Of a DNA stretch of 64,000 nucleotides, positions 1 through 6,704 are shown piece by piece. This stretch comes from Pseudomonas benzenivorans (GTDB taxonomy: Bacteria; Pseudomonadota; Gammaproteobacteria; Pseudomonadales; Pseudomonadaceae), in assembly GCF_900100495.1 (NCBI RefSeq), contig NZ_FNCT01000019.1, forward strand, positions 1 to 64,000. The letters run 5' to 3'. The notes beneath the pieces were generated by a model. That model was given only the letters and a program-made list of their open reading frames with translations. It was not told where the DNA came from and did no database searches. Positions within the stretch are counted from its first letter, which is position 1. The number at the start of each line of letters is the position of its first letter. The position numbers and the translations under genes are program-made.

Positions 1-64
1 CCTGGATATCCCGGTGGAAAAGGCTTCGCCGTTTTCCACGGGGTGGCCCTCCACCTTACGCGCT
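1..64. repeat. REP-like intergenic repeat, left edge cut
   Basis: This stretch closely matches the repeats at about 4037-4100 and 5893-5975 beside the RAYT transposases. It shares the GGATATCC core, a GTGGAAAA...TTTTCCAC inverted pair and a final CACC(C/T)TACGCG. It is a member of the REP family that the RAYT enzymes in this window probably mobilise. The left boundary is outside the window. Confidence 0.6.
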
Positions 65-103
65 ACCAGTGGCATGCTCTTCTTTGTCACTTGGGCGGAG
101 AAC

Positions 104-433
104 TCAAGATGCGATCCGCCCCACAAACTCCGAAGCTTCCTGGCGTGTAAAGAAACGCCCAAGACGGACGAATCCAGAAATTATAGTGGCTTTGATCTCA
201 ACAACTTCTCCCGCCAGATCCCTATTGGTTATCCATTCATCAGGCAATCCATCAATCAAATGGAATGGTGCGGGACGACCGTCTCGATATCGGGATATTT
301 CTACCTGTCCGGTATGAGAGTCCTTGAACGCAGGAACGAAGCGAACTTGGGCATTATTTTCGCTCAAGCCTCCGGTTCCAGCATACTGCTGGTTCTCTTT
401 TACCAAAAATGACGGACGTTGTTGGATTAACAT
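104..433 (-). CDS. Conserved hypothetical protein, about 109 aa
   Basis: No family was recognised. The product is a mixed alpha/beta soluble protein without signal peptide or membrane segment; its middle (GQVEISRYRDGRPAPFHLID) reads like a compact folded domain. I chose ATG 433 because AAGGTGG lies about 6 bases upstream; an in-frame GTG at 442 would add three residues. Base composition is visibly lower in GC than the neighbours, and the gene sits alone between a REP-like repeat and an acetyltransferase, which suggests an acquired cassette. It could be a small plasmid- or island-borne factor; function is unknown. Confidence 0.55.
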   Translation of the reverse strand: MLIQQRPSFLVKENQQYAGTGGLSENNAQVRFVPAFKDSHTGQVEISRYRDGRPAPFHLIDGLPDEWITNRDLAGEVVEIKATIISGFVRLGRFFTRQEASEFVGRIAS

Positions 434-727
434 CGTGGCCACCTTTCTAAACAGCTCGGCTCCAGACTCCTTACCTGTAGATAAAACACTCGATTCCGTT
501 ACGGCTCTAACTTACCGCGCCTACGGCTTTTCCGAACTATTCAAACAGATGAAGCAAAACGTCTTTTCGCACTAATACCAATGGAGTAGACATTTTGGCG
601 AGTGAATAATCGGGAACAGCCCACGTTTATTGGCAACGCCCGCCTGGCAATGCTCAAATCCCACGGGCGGTACAATGCCGCCCACGCCGATTCCCTCAAT
701 CAGCAACGCCCCGGAGCCAGACTCACG

Positions 728-1408
728 ATGTTCACCCTTGTACACCTGGACACCCCACCGCCCGAGTCGCTGAAAAGCCAGATTCTGCAGATGGTGGTGG
801 ACTACCTCGGCGACATCAGCCCGGTGTCGCTGACGCCCAGCAACCCCCTCTACCAGTTGTACCAATACGTGGTTGGCTACGAGGTGCACCTGTACCTGCA
901 GGCCATGGACAGCGCCCAGGACGGCAGCGCGCAGTTGGTCCTGGCCCTGGACGACCTGGACCCGGCCCAGGTGCTGGGCTTTGCCCTGTACCTGCCGGCC
1001 CAGGACGAGCCCGAGGCCTGCACCCTGGCCTATACGGCGGTACAGGCCAGCCACCGCCGTCACGGCATTGCCCGGGCCATGCTGCAGCACATGGTCACGC
1101 GTCGCCCCCATGCCGATCTGGCCTGTGTGGCGGGCAAGGTGCCGACCTTCGAGGCTATGGGCTTTCAGGTGCTGGGCGCGCAGGGGCCGCAAGTGCTGAT
1201 GAGTACGCGGGACCATCGCTCGGATGGCCTGGTGGCGGTGCAAGACCTGGAAGCGATCTTTCAATCCAAGGAGGTCCGGCAGATCCACGCCTACCTGGTG
1301 AAGCAGCACGGCCAGAAGGCGATGCGCGAGGCGGAGCAACAGCGCGACCGCCAGCTCGACCAGCTGGCCCGGCAAGCTCAGGCGCTGGTGCGCGAGCGCC
1401 TCGCATAG
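728..1408 (+). CDS. GNAT-family N-acetyltransferase (226 aa)
   Basis: The predicted protein uses the GCN5-related fold, which transfers an acetyl group from acetyl-CoA to an amine; the substrate cannot be told. The acetyl-CoA-binding signature is seen as RRHGIARAMLQHM near residue 120, followed by a beta strand and the MGFQVLG segment typical of the family's end. The C-terminal ~50 residues are a charged helix rich in Gln and Arg (EAEQQRDRQLDQLARQ), beyond the usual domain. A longer ORF begins at 602, but ATG 728 has GGAG 11 bases upstream and begins the conserved part. A long direct repeat starts exactly at its stop codon. Confidence 0.75.
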   Translation: MFTLVHLDTPPPESLKSQILQMVVDYLGDISPVSLTPSNPLYQLYQYVVGYEVHLYLQAMDSAQDGSAQLVLALDDLDPAQVLGFALYLPAQDEPEACTLAYTAVQASHRRHGIARAMLQHMVTRRPHADLACVAGKVPTFEAMGFQVLGAQGPQVLMSTRDHRSDGLVAVQDLEAIFQSKEVRQIHAYLVKQHGQKAMREAEQQRDRQLDQLARQAQALVRERLA

Positions 1409-1776
1409 CTCGTAGATGAGTCGGGCCGCGCAGGTTGAGCGCAGCGATGCCCATCGGACAGACCATCGATCCGCCGCGTGGCTTTAGCCGTTACCTATCC
1501 GCTCGATCCGTTCAACCCGCTCATCAGGCTCGCTTGGCGGCAAGTTCGGGGGCGAGTTGAACGTCAGCCAGACAACCCGCAGAACGTTGATCGCGGCCAT
1601 GCTCAGGTGTTGTTCGGTGGCGCGCAGGGCCAGTTCGGCCGCCAGGCGTTTGTCGGTAGCGCTCAGGTACGCCGCTTTGTGGGTCATCTCCGCATCGACG
1701 CCGTCCAACAGTTCCTGGAGTTCCTGCACCGCCTGATCCGAGGCTTCACGCATGCCAGCCAGCAGGCGGCTGGCTT
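1407..1776. repeat. Long direct repeat, copy 1 (about 370 bp)
   Basis: This matches 3464-3839 in the same orientation with scattered mismatches. It starts at the GNAT stop codon (AGCTCGTAG) and contains the 3' part of a small minus-strand gene whose intact form is copy 2. The match ends abruptly at GGCGGCTGGCTT; beyond this point copy 1 runs into the toxin-antitoxin promoter. Confidence 0.85.
1484..1776 (-). pseudogene. 5'-truncated copy of the 3556-3954 gene
   Basis: Translated on the minus strand this reads SRLLAGMREASDQAVQELQE onward and is nearly identical to the C-terminal ~95 residues of the protein at 3556-3954. The first ~37 residues of the intact protein are missing. The reading frame stays open through the breakpoint to 1870, but those bases are the toxin-antitoxin promoter and start, so the resulting N-terminus is accidental. 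It is probably a silent relic left by duplication or insertion. Confidence 0.7.
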
Positions 1777-1805
1777 TGAGATCGTCCCGACCGATAAGTG
1801 ATACT
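1776..1805 (+). promoter_or_regulatory. Candidate sigma-70 promoter of the toxin-antitoxin pair
   Basis: TTGAGA at 1776-1781 and GATACT at 1800-1805 are 18 bases apart, just upstream of the antitoxin. The -10 lies inside the palindrome 1798-1815. The -35 sits on the breakpoint of the upstream repeat. Motif match only. Confidence 0.4.
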
Positions 1806-1815
1806 CTAGTGTCAC
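1798..1815. promoter_or_regulatory. Imperfect 18-bp palindrome, candidate antitoxin operator
   Basis: GTGATACT-CTAGTGTCAC is a near-perfect inverted repeat 26 bases before the antitoxin ATG and overlaps the candidate -10. Phd/YefM antitoxins typically repress their own operon by binding such palindromes, so autoregulation is the natural reading. No binding data. Confidence 0.5.
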
Positions 1816-1841
1816 TTTTCGTTTGATTCAGGGTGACCCCC

Positions 1842-2099
1842 ATGAAAGTTGAGCTGGTTACAAACCTCAAGCGTCATGCCACAAAAATTCTGGCGGATCT
1901 GCATACGTCGAAAGAGCCGGTGCTGATTACGGAACATGGCCAGCCATCGGCCTACCTCGTCGATGTGCAGGACTACGAGTTTATGCAGCGCAGGCTGGAG
2001 CTGCTGGAAGGGCTTTCACGGGGAGAGCGGGCCGTACTTGAAGGCAGGACGCACAGCCAGGCTGAGGCCAGGGAGAAAATGAGCAAATGGCTGAAGTAA
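1842..2099 (+). CDS. Phd/YefM-family antitoxin (85 aa)
   Basis: This is the DNA-binding antitoxin of a type II module; it neutralises the downstream toxin and probably represses the operon. The N-terminal fold is seen in MKVELVTNLKRHATKILADL followed by EPVLITEHGQPSAYLVDVQDYE, the standard Phd/YefM arrangement. The C-terminal ~30 residues are the charged, toxin-binding tail. ATG 1842 is preferred, with AGGGTG just upstream; a GTG at 1833 is in frame. Its stop overlaps the toxin start by 13 bases, as expected for translational coupling. Confidence 0.88.
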   Translation: MKVELVTNLKRHATKILADLHTSKEPVLITEHGQPSAYLVDVQDYEFMQRRLELLEGLSRGERAVLEGRTHSQAEAREKMSKWLK

Positions 2100-2389
2100 T
2101 CTGGACGGAACCAGCCCTTCAGCAATTGGATGCTATCGCTGAATACATTGCCCTGGATAATCCGCTTGCTGCGAGCAATCTCGTTGCAGAAGTTTTCGCT
2201 AAAACGCAGCGCCTGGAAGATTTTCCGAAATCGGGGCGCACACCTGCGGAGCTGCCCAATTCGGTCTACAGAGAAGTAGTGGTATCTCCGTGTCGGGTTT
2301 TCTACCGGGAAGATGGAAATCAGGTACTGATACTTTACGTGATGCGGGAAGAGCGGCAGCTTCGCGCTCTTATGCTGGCCCCCAACTAA
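2087..2389 (+). CDS. RelE/ParE-family toxin (100 aa)
   Basis: The toxin partner of the Phd-type antitoxin. The N-terminus (VIWTEPALQQLDAIAEYIA) and the C-terminal strand YREVVVSPCRVFYRE...VLILYVMREER match the RelE/ParE superfamily, whose members either cleave mRNA at the ribosome (RelE) or poison gyrase (ParE). The pattern LDAIAEYIALDNPLAA looks slightly more ParE-like, but activity cannot be assigned from sequence. Length is normal and all core segments are present, so it looks intact. It overlaps the antitoxin by 13 bases. Confidence 0.88.
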   Translation: MAEVIWTEPALQQLDAIAEYIALDNPLAASNLVAEVFAKTQRLEDFPKSGRTPAELPNSVYREVVVSPCRVFYREDGNQVLILYVMREERQLRALMLAPN

Positions 2390-2446
2390 CCATACAGGAC
2401 CTCGGGGTCGGATCTGCGTAACTGCTTGGCGGAGAAGGAAGAGCCG

Positions 2447-2605
2447 ATGAAGCCGTACCTACTGCTATTGACCCTGCCGCTCTGCGCTGCCGCCCTGGCC
2501 GATGACAAGCCGCTCGCCACGCAACAGGGCGAAGCGATGGCACCCAACCGCGCATTTCCGATCTGCTTCGCGGCAAGGTCACGCTATTCAGCATCGACAC
2601 ACTGA
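2447..2605 (+). other. Short ORF with signal-peptide-like N-terminus, probably chimeric
   Basis: ATG 2447 with AAGGAAGAG upstream opens a 52-codon frame. It starts with a convincing Sec signal peptide (MKPYLLLLTLPLCAAALADD) and after about 30 residues runs out of frame into the HTH remnant at 2533-2664. It looks like the 5' end of a periplasmic protein gene joined to unrelated DNA. Whether it is translated is unknown. Confidence 0.35.
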
Positions 2606-2664
2606 TCAACATGCTGGCCACCGCCGGGCTGCATGTAGAGCTGCATATCGCTCAAGCGGCCTAA
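2533..2664 (+). pseudogene. C-terminal remnant of an HTH (XRE-type) antitoxin
   Basis: In the frame ending at the TAA at 2662 the DNA encodes TQPRISDLLRGKV, then FSIDTLINMLATAGLHVELH and a short tail. This is the second half of the HTH and the end of a small XRE-family antitoxin, as found in HigBA-type modules. The N-terminal half and any start codon are absent, replaced by the signal-peptide ORF that begins at 2447 in another frame. No toxin partner is next to it except the RelE/ParE protein, which already has its own antitoxin. Confidence 0.6.
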
Positions 2665-2854
2665 GCGTCAGTTGCAGCTAATGCGAGCCTGCGAAAGTCT
2701 ACGGATATAGCCCTATGGCGCTTGGCCCAGAACCCAGGACTGGCTTGCCAGCCCTTCGATAACTTGCTTTCCAGAATTTTCCCGATAAGGTGTCGACCAA
2801 CTGGCACAGTGACATTACGCCAGATACAAGCCAACACTCAGGAACGAGTAGATC

Positions 2855-3298
2855 ATGTCCAAGAAAATGATGATGTGTGCTGCAGCGCTCGGCATTGCGC
2901 TGCTGTCCGGTTGTGCAACCGTACCGATGGAGTCCGCCGAGAAGGACAAGGAACTCAAGGCTTTCCCAGTTCCATCCCAGGACCAGGCCGGGCTGTATAT
3001 CTTCCGCGACTCGTCGCTCGGCCCGATTCTGAAGAAGACCGTCAAGATCGATGACCAGGTGATCGGCGAAACCGCGATCAACACCTACCTCTATCGTGCC
3101 ATTACCCCCGGCCAGCACGTGCTGGCAACCGAATCCGAGTTCGGTGACAACACCCTTACCATCAACGCCGAGGCGGGTAAGAACCACTACATACGGCAGT
3201 ACATCAAGCTTGGTGTGTTTGCCGGTGGTGCCAACCTGGAGCAAGTCTCCGAACTCGAAGGGCAGAAAGGCGTGGCCGAGACGGAACTGGCTCGCTAA
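2855..3298 (+). CDS. DUF2846-type outer lipoprotein (147 aa)
   Basis: The N-terminus has Lys-rich start, hydrophobic core and lipobox LLSGC (Cys about residue 20), so it should be lipidated and held in the envelope. The rest matches the DUF2846 pattern: QAGLYIFRDSS, a central TYLYRAITPGQH loop and a beta-rich C-terminus. The family's role is unknown. It lies between the toxin-antitoxin remnants and the second copy of the direct repeat, so it is part of the segment bounded by the repeats. A start at 2855 gives the complete signal peptide. Confidence 0.8.
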   Translation: MSKKMMMCAAALGIALLSGCATVPMESAEKDKELKAFPVPSQDQAGLYIFRDSSLGPILKKTVKIDDQVIGETAINTYLYRAITPGQHVLATESEFGDNTLTINAEAGKNHYIRQYIKLGVFAGGANLEQVSELEGQKGVAETELAR

Positions 3299-3463
3299 GG
3301 CAACACCAAGGGATGGGTGCTGCACAGCCCATCCCCCAATCGGTTCCATGCTCTGCCTGGGCATCTATCCATCGAAACTCTTCCTCCCCAACTTTTCTGC
3401 CGCCGACTGTGCCAAACGCCACCAACAACATGTCACCCGCGCGGTTCATAGGATGGGTTGAGC

Positions 3464-3839
3464 AGCTCGTAGGATGGGTCGGGCCGCGCAGGTCGGGCCG
3501 CGCAGGTTGAGCGCAGCGATACCCATCGAGCAGACCATCGACCCGCCGCGTGGGTTTAGCCGTTACCTGTCCGTTCAATCCGCTTATCAAGCTCGCTTGG
3601 CGGCAAGTTCGGAGTCGAGTTGAGCGTCAGCCAGACAGCCCGCAGAATGTTGATCGCGGCCATGCTCAGGTGTTGTTCGGCGGCGCGCAGGGCCAGTTCG
3701 GCCGCCAGGCGTTTGTCGGCAGCGCTCAGGTGCGCCGCTTTGTGGGTCATCTCCGCATCGACGCCGGCCAACAGTCCCTGGAGCTCCTGCACCGCCTGAT
3801 CCGAGGCTTCACGCATGCCAGCCAGCAGGCGGCTGGCTT
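3464..3839. repeat. Long direct repeat, copy 2
   Basis: This is the counterpart of 1407-1776 in the same orientation. It has a small internal extra unit, because GGGCCGCGCAGGT is doubled near 3480-3505. The two copies bracket about 1.7 kb carrying the toxin-antitoxin pair, the HTH remnant and the DUF2846 lipoprotein. Recombination between them would delete that block. Confidence 0.85.
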
Positions 3840-3954
3840 CAGCCGGCGTCATGGCCAAGGCGCGGACGCTGCGAAACGTCAGCCTGGCGGGCAGGGTGGC
3901 CAAACTAAACCCTGTCGAAAGTAGCTTGCCAATCATGCGAATAACTCCTGTCAA
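3556..3954 (-). CDS. Small conserved hypothetical protein (132 aa), intact copy
   Basis: No family was recognised. Residues about 5-35 are hydrophobic and basic (MIGKLLSTGFSLATLPARLT) and could be an amphipathic or membrane-seeking segment. The remainder is helical with regularly spaced Ala, Leu and acidic residues (SDQAVQELQGLLAGVDAEMT), suggesting a helical bundle or coiled coil. The C-terminus is Pro-rich. A truncated duplicate lies at 1484-1776. The AGGAGTTATTCGC sequence just inside the frame leaves MIGKLL (residue 7) as an alternative start. Confidence 0.55.
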   Translation of the reverse strand: MTGVIRMIGKLLSTGFSLATLPARLTFRSVRALAMTPAEASRLLAGMREASDQAVQELQGLLAGVDAEMTHKAAHLSAADKRLAAELALRAAEQHLSMAAINILRAVWLTLNSTPNLPPSELDKRIERTGNG

Positions 3955-4024
3955 AGAGTGCAGCTCAAACTACGTCAGCAGCGCACCAGAGTAAATCGTC
4001 AATAAAGTGCCTGCCGATCGCCTG

Positions 4025-4825
4025 CCAGCGAGGTAGCCCGGATATCCACGGTGGAAAAGGCTTCGCGGTTGTCCACGGGGTAGCCACCCACCCTACGCGG
4101 CGGTGAGGTTACGTAGGGCGGACAACGCGCAGCTTGTCCACCATCGTTGACCGACGCCCCGAACGTTCAAGGATGAACCGCGATGTCTGCCTACCGCCGT
4201 GCCCGGGTCCCCGGGGCGACCTATTTCTTTACCGTCAATCTGCGCGACCGCCACAGCGACCTGCTGGTGCGGGAAATCGATCTGCTGCGCGCCAGCGTCC
4301 GCGCCACCAAGGCTCGGCATCCCTTTCATATCGATGCCTGGGTGGTGCTGCCCGAACACATGCATTGCCTGTGGACGCTGCCGGCCGAAGACGCCGACTT
4401 CGCCCTGCGCTGGAAGGTCATCAAGTTCGCCTTTGCCAGGCGCCTGCCGAAGGGCGAAGCGCTGACCGGCACGCAACGGGCTCGCGGCGAGCGCGGTATC
4501 TGGCAGCGACGCTATTGGGAGCACCTGATCCGCGACGATCTCGACTACCAACGGCACTTCGACTACATCCACCTCAACCCGCGCAAGCACGGCCATGTGG
4601 AGCATCTAGCGGACTGGCCGTACTCCAGTTTCCACCGGGCGGTGCGAACGGGGATCTACTCACCGGACTGGTGGGGCAATGAGGACCTGGGCGGCAAGGG
4701 ATATGGCGAAGGCTGAACCCTCGGTGGAAAAGGCTTCGCCGTTTTCCACCCTACTTGCTGCCGGATTCAGCGCCCAATCCGTCATCGGACGGTGGATGGG
4801 AGAAGCGTCACCCACCCTACGAACG
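4025..4825 (+). mobile_element. RAYT element A: transposase gene with flanking REP repeats
   Basis: The unit starts with CCAGCGAGGTAGCCCGGATA, followed by REP-type inverted repeats (GTGGAAAAGG...TTTTCCAC and GGACAACG...CTTGTCC). It contains the transposase CDS 4183-4716 and ends with two more REP units: GGTGGAAAAGG...TTTTCCACC at 4725-4750, and GGTGGATGGG...CACCCACCCTACG ending about 4821. The same left-end sequence recurs at 4832, where a deleted relative begins. RAYT enzymes are single-copy HUH nucleases that act on REP hairpins, consistent with this layout. Confidence 0.75.
4183..4716 (+). CDS. REP-associated tyrosine transposase (RAYT), copy 1, 177 aa
   Basis: A Y1-type HUH nuclease that nicks and joins single-stranded REP hairpin DNA. 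Seen in order: start RRARVPGATYFFTVNL, the metal-binding HUH-like motif PEHMHCLW around residues 58-65, the basic helix WKVIKFAFARRLPK, and the catalytic Tyr region FDYIHLNPRKHG near residue 130. The C-terminus ends shortly after WPYSSFHRAV, as in the family. All key residues are present, so it looks active. ATG 4183 is fixed by the homologous start of the second copy at 6055. Confidence 0.92.
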   Translation: MSAYRRARVPGATYFFTVNLRDRHSDLLVREIDLLRASVRATKARHPFHIDAWVVLPEHMHCLWTLPAEDADFALRWKVIKFAFARRLPKGEALTGTQRARGERGIWQRRYWEHLIRDDLDYQRHFDYIHLNPRKHGHVEHLADWPYSSFHRAVRTGIYSPDWWGNEDLGGKGYGEG

Positions 4826-4831
4826 GGATTT

Positions 4832-5062
4832 CCAGCGAGGTAGCCCGGATATCCGCAGTGGTAGGTTTACGTAGGGTGGACAACGCGCAGCTTGTCCACC
4901 ATCGTTGGCCGACGCCCCGAACGTTCAAGGATGAACCGCGATGTCTGCCTACCGCCGTGCCCGGGTCCCCGGGGCCACCTACTCCTTTACCGTCAATCCA
5001 CGCGACCGCCAATTCGTCATCGAATGGTGGATGGGAGAAGCGTCATCCACCCTACGGGTCGT
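4832..5062 (+). mobile_element. Internally deleted, MITE-like RAYT derivative
   Basis: This has the same left end as element A (4025), the same REP inverted repeats, and the first ~23 codons of the RAYT gene from ATG 4941 to about 5010. There the sequence jumps to the right-end repeat of element A: from 5011 it matches 4776 onward (GTCATCG...GGTGGATGGGAGAAGCGTCA). About 580 bp including the HUH and Tyr motifs are missing. It keeps both ends and lacks the enzyme, the structure of a non-autonomous element. Confidence 0.75.
4941..5010 (+). pseudogene. 5' fragment of a RAYT transposase gene
   Basis: The translation begins MSAYRRARVPGATYSFTVNP and stops resembling a transposase after RDR. The HUH and Tyr motifs are absent. 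The frame continues into REP sequence, so the product would be non-functional. Confidence 0.75.
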
Positions 5063-5065
5063 ACG

Positions 5066-5809
5066 TCAGATCTTCACGCAGACGAAGATGGCGTTCCCGG
5101 AGGTCTGGTTCCAGGGGATGATCTTTTCGTAATCATGCTCGAAGACATGGACCTCGAAGTAAGGCCGCAGGATTTCCTGCAACTCCTCGAAGCTCAAAGC
5201 GACCATCGGATGTTCGTCGTGCCATACCTGGGTTTCCCCGGCGGTGGTCTTTTCGATGCTGAGTCTGAGCGACTGCTGCTCGCCAGCGCCACAGTAGTTC
5301 CAGCCGGAACTGAACACGAACTGGCTGTCATCTTGTTTGGCGGTGTGGGTTACAAACAGTTCGCTATTGATCTGGTTCTTGTCGACAGTGTTAAAGCAGA
5401 AGACGCCGTTGCTCTTGAGCGCGTTATGCACGCTGACGACGCACTCCTTCAGCCTCCCGATTCCCGCACTGTAATGAATGGAGTAGAGGAAGCAGGTGAC
5501 CAGGTCCAACGGCTCGCCCACGGTGAACGCACACATGTCCTGTAACGCAAACCGCGCTTCCGGACAGCGAATAGCCGCTCTATCCAACATCGGTTGATTG
5601 ATGTCGAGCCCGCTGCTGTTGTAGCCAGCATCGATGAAATGACGGACATGCGGCCCGGTTCCACAGGCCAGATCGAGATGGGCCTTGCCGCCGTTACCGA
5701 ATATCTGCTGCAGCCTGTGAATACAGTGGCTTTGTGCCCGATAGTCGATGTCGACGCACATCAGATCGTAATAACCAGACAGGTCGGTATAGAGGGCATT
5801 GGCGGACAT
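5066..5809 (-). CDS. Class I SAM-dependent methyltransferase (247 aa)
   Basis: The Rossmann methyltransferase motif I is clear: AHLDLACGTGPHVRHFIDAG near residues 42-61, followed by the acidic motif II SSGLDINQPML and motif IV DLVTCFLYSIHY. The SAM-binding fold is therefore intact. The substrate is not predictable; the small soluble form suggests a metabolite rather than DNA. The gene has lower GC than its surroundings and lies between the deleted RAYT derivative, whose end is only a few bases past its stop, and the second RAYT element. This placement suggests acquisition together with the mobile elements. Confidence 0.78.
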   Translation of the reverse strand: MSANALYTDLSGYYDLMCVDIDYRAQSHCIHRLQQIFGNGGKAHLDLACGTGPHVRHFIDAGYNSSGLDINQPMLDRAAIRCPEARFALQDMCAFTVGEPLDLVTCFLYSIHYSAGIGRLKECVVSVHNALKSNGVFCFNTVDKNQINSELFVTHTAKQDDSQFVFSSGWNYCGAGEQQSLRLSIEKTTAGETQVWHDEHPMVALSFEELQEILRPYFEVHVFEHDYEKIIPWNQTSGNAIFVCVKI

Positions 5810-5892
5810 GGTGACCTGATGGCTTTAGCCGGAGTATTTGGGCGCGCGCATCATATCTTAACCAGGGTCGCCGGACAGGTTGAGCGCAGCGA

Positions 5893-6626
5893 GTAGCCCG
5901 GATACCCATGCTGGATAACGCTCCGCGGTTTTCCACGGGGTGGCCTTCCACGGGGTGGCCATCCAGCCTACGCGGTGGCGGCCATTCGTAGGGTGGACAA
6001 CGCGAAGCTTGTCCACCAGGGTTCCCACCACCAAATGCTCAAGGACGAGCCGCCATGCCCGACTACCGCCGCGCCCGTGTCCCCGGCGCCACTTACTTCT
6101 TCACCGTGAACCTGCGCGACCGCAGCAGCGATCTACTGATCCGCGAAATCGAACTGCTGCGCGACACGGTCCGCGCCACCAAGGCCCGCCATGCCTTCCA
6201 TATCGATGCCTGGGTGGTGCTGCCCGAACATATGCACTGCCTATGGACGCTACCGCCGGGCGATGCCGACTTCTCATTGCGCTGGAAGGTCATCAAGTTC
6301 GCCTTCGCCAAACGCCTGCCGGCCACCGAATCCCGCACTACAACGCAACAGCGGCGCGGTGAACGGGGCATCTGGCAGCGGCGCTATTGGGAACACCTGA
6401 TCCGCGACGATCTCGATTACCAGCGGCACTTCGATTACATCCATGGCAACCCGATCAAACACGGCTATGTGCAGCGGCTCGCAGATTGGCCCTATTCGAG
6501 CTTTCAGCGGGCCGTGGCGATGGGTATTTATCCTGCAGACTGGTGCGCCGGTCCGCCGTCGGCGGGGGACGATTACGGGGAATGAAGGGGCCCTGGTGGA
6601 AAACGCTTCGCGGTTTTCCACCCTAC
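5893..6626 (+). mobile_element. RAYT element B: second transposase with REP repeats
   Basis: It begins GTAGCCCGGATACCCATG, followed by REP inverted repeats including GTTTTCCACGGGGTGGCC and GGACAACG...CTTGTCC. It contains the CDS 6055-6585 and ends with GGTGGAAAACGCTTCGCGG/TTTTCCACCCTAC at about 6626. It shares organisation but not identity with element A, so the two are diverged relatives rather than a recent duplicate. Confidence 0.7.
6055..6585 (+). CDS. REP-associated tyrosine transposase (RAYT), copy 2, 176 aa
   Basis: This is a close paralogue of the protein at 4183-4716 over its whole length. The start RRARVPGATYFFTVNL, the PEHMHCLW metal-site motif, the basic helix FAFAKRLP and the catalytic FDYIHGNPIKHG segment are all present. 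Differences cluster in the middle loop (TESRTTTQQRRGERG) and the C-terminal tail. It looks functional. Having two RAYTs about 1.9 kb apart is unusual because RAYTs are normally vertically inherited single genes. Confidence 0.92.
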   Translation: MPDYRRARVPGATYFFTVNLRDRSSDLLIREIELLRDTVRATKARHAFHIDAWVVLPEHMHCLWTLPPGDADFSLRWKVIKFAFAKRLPATESRTTTQQRRGERGIWQRRYWEHLIRDDLDYQRHFDYIHGNPIKHGYVQRLADWPYSSFQRAVAMGIYPADWCAGPPSAGDDYGE

Positions 6627-6704
6627 TGAGTTGTCAGTGCGCAAGGCCCGCCGGGTAAGCGCTGGCATGAGCTCGCGGCAAGCGCGGTGCGGGGTTGTTT
6701 GTCG

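Noticed and set aside
572..1375. Long minus-strand open frame opposite the GNAT gene
   Set aside because: It is a GC-rich shadow frame of a well-supported plus-strand gene with a proper start and family motifs; the translation is His/Arg/Leu-rich without domains.
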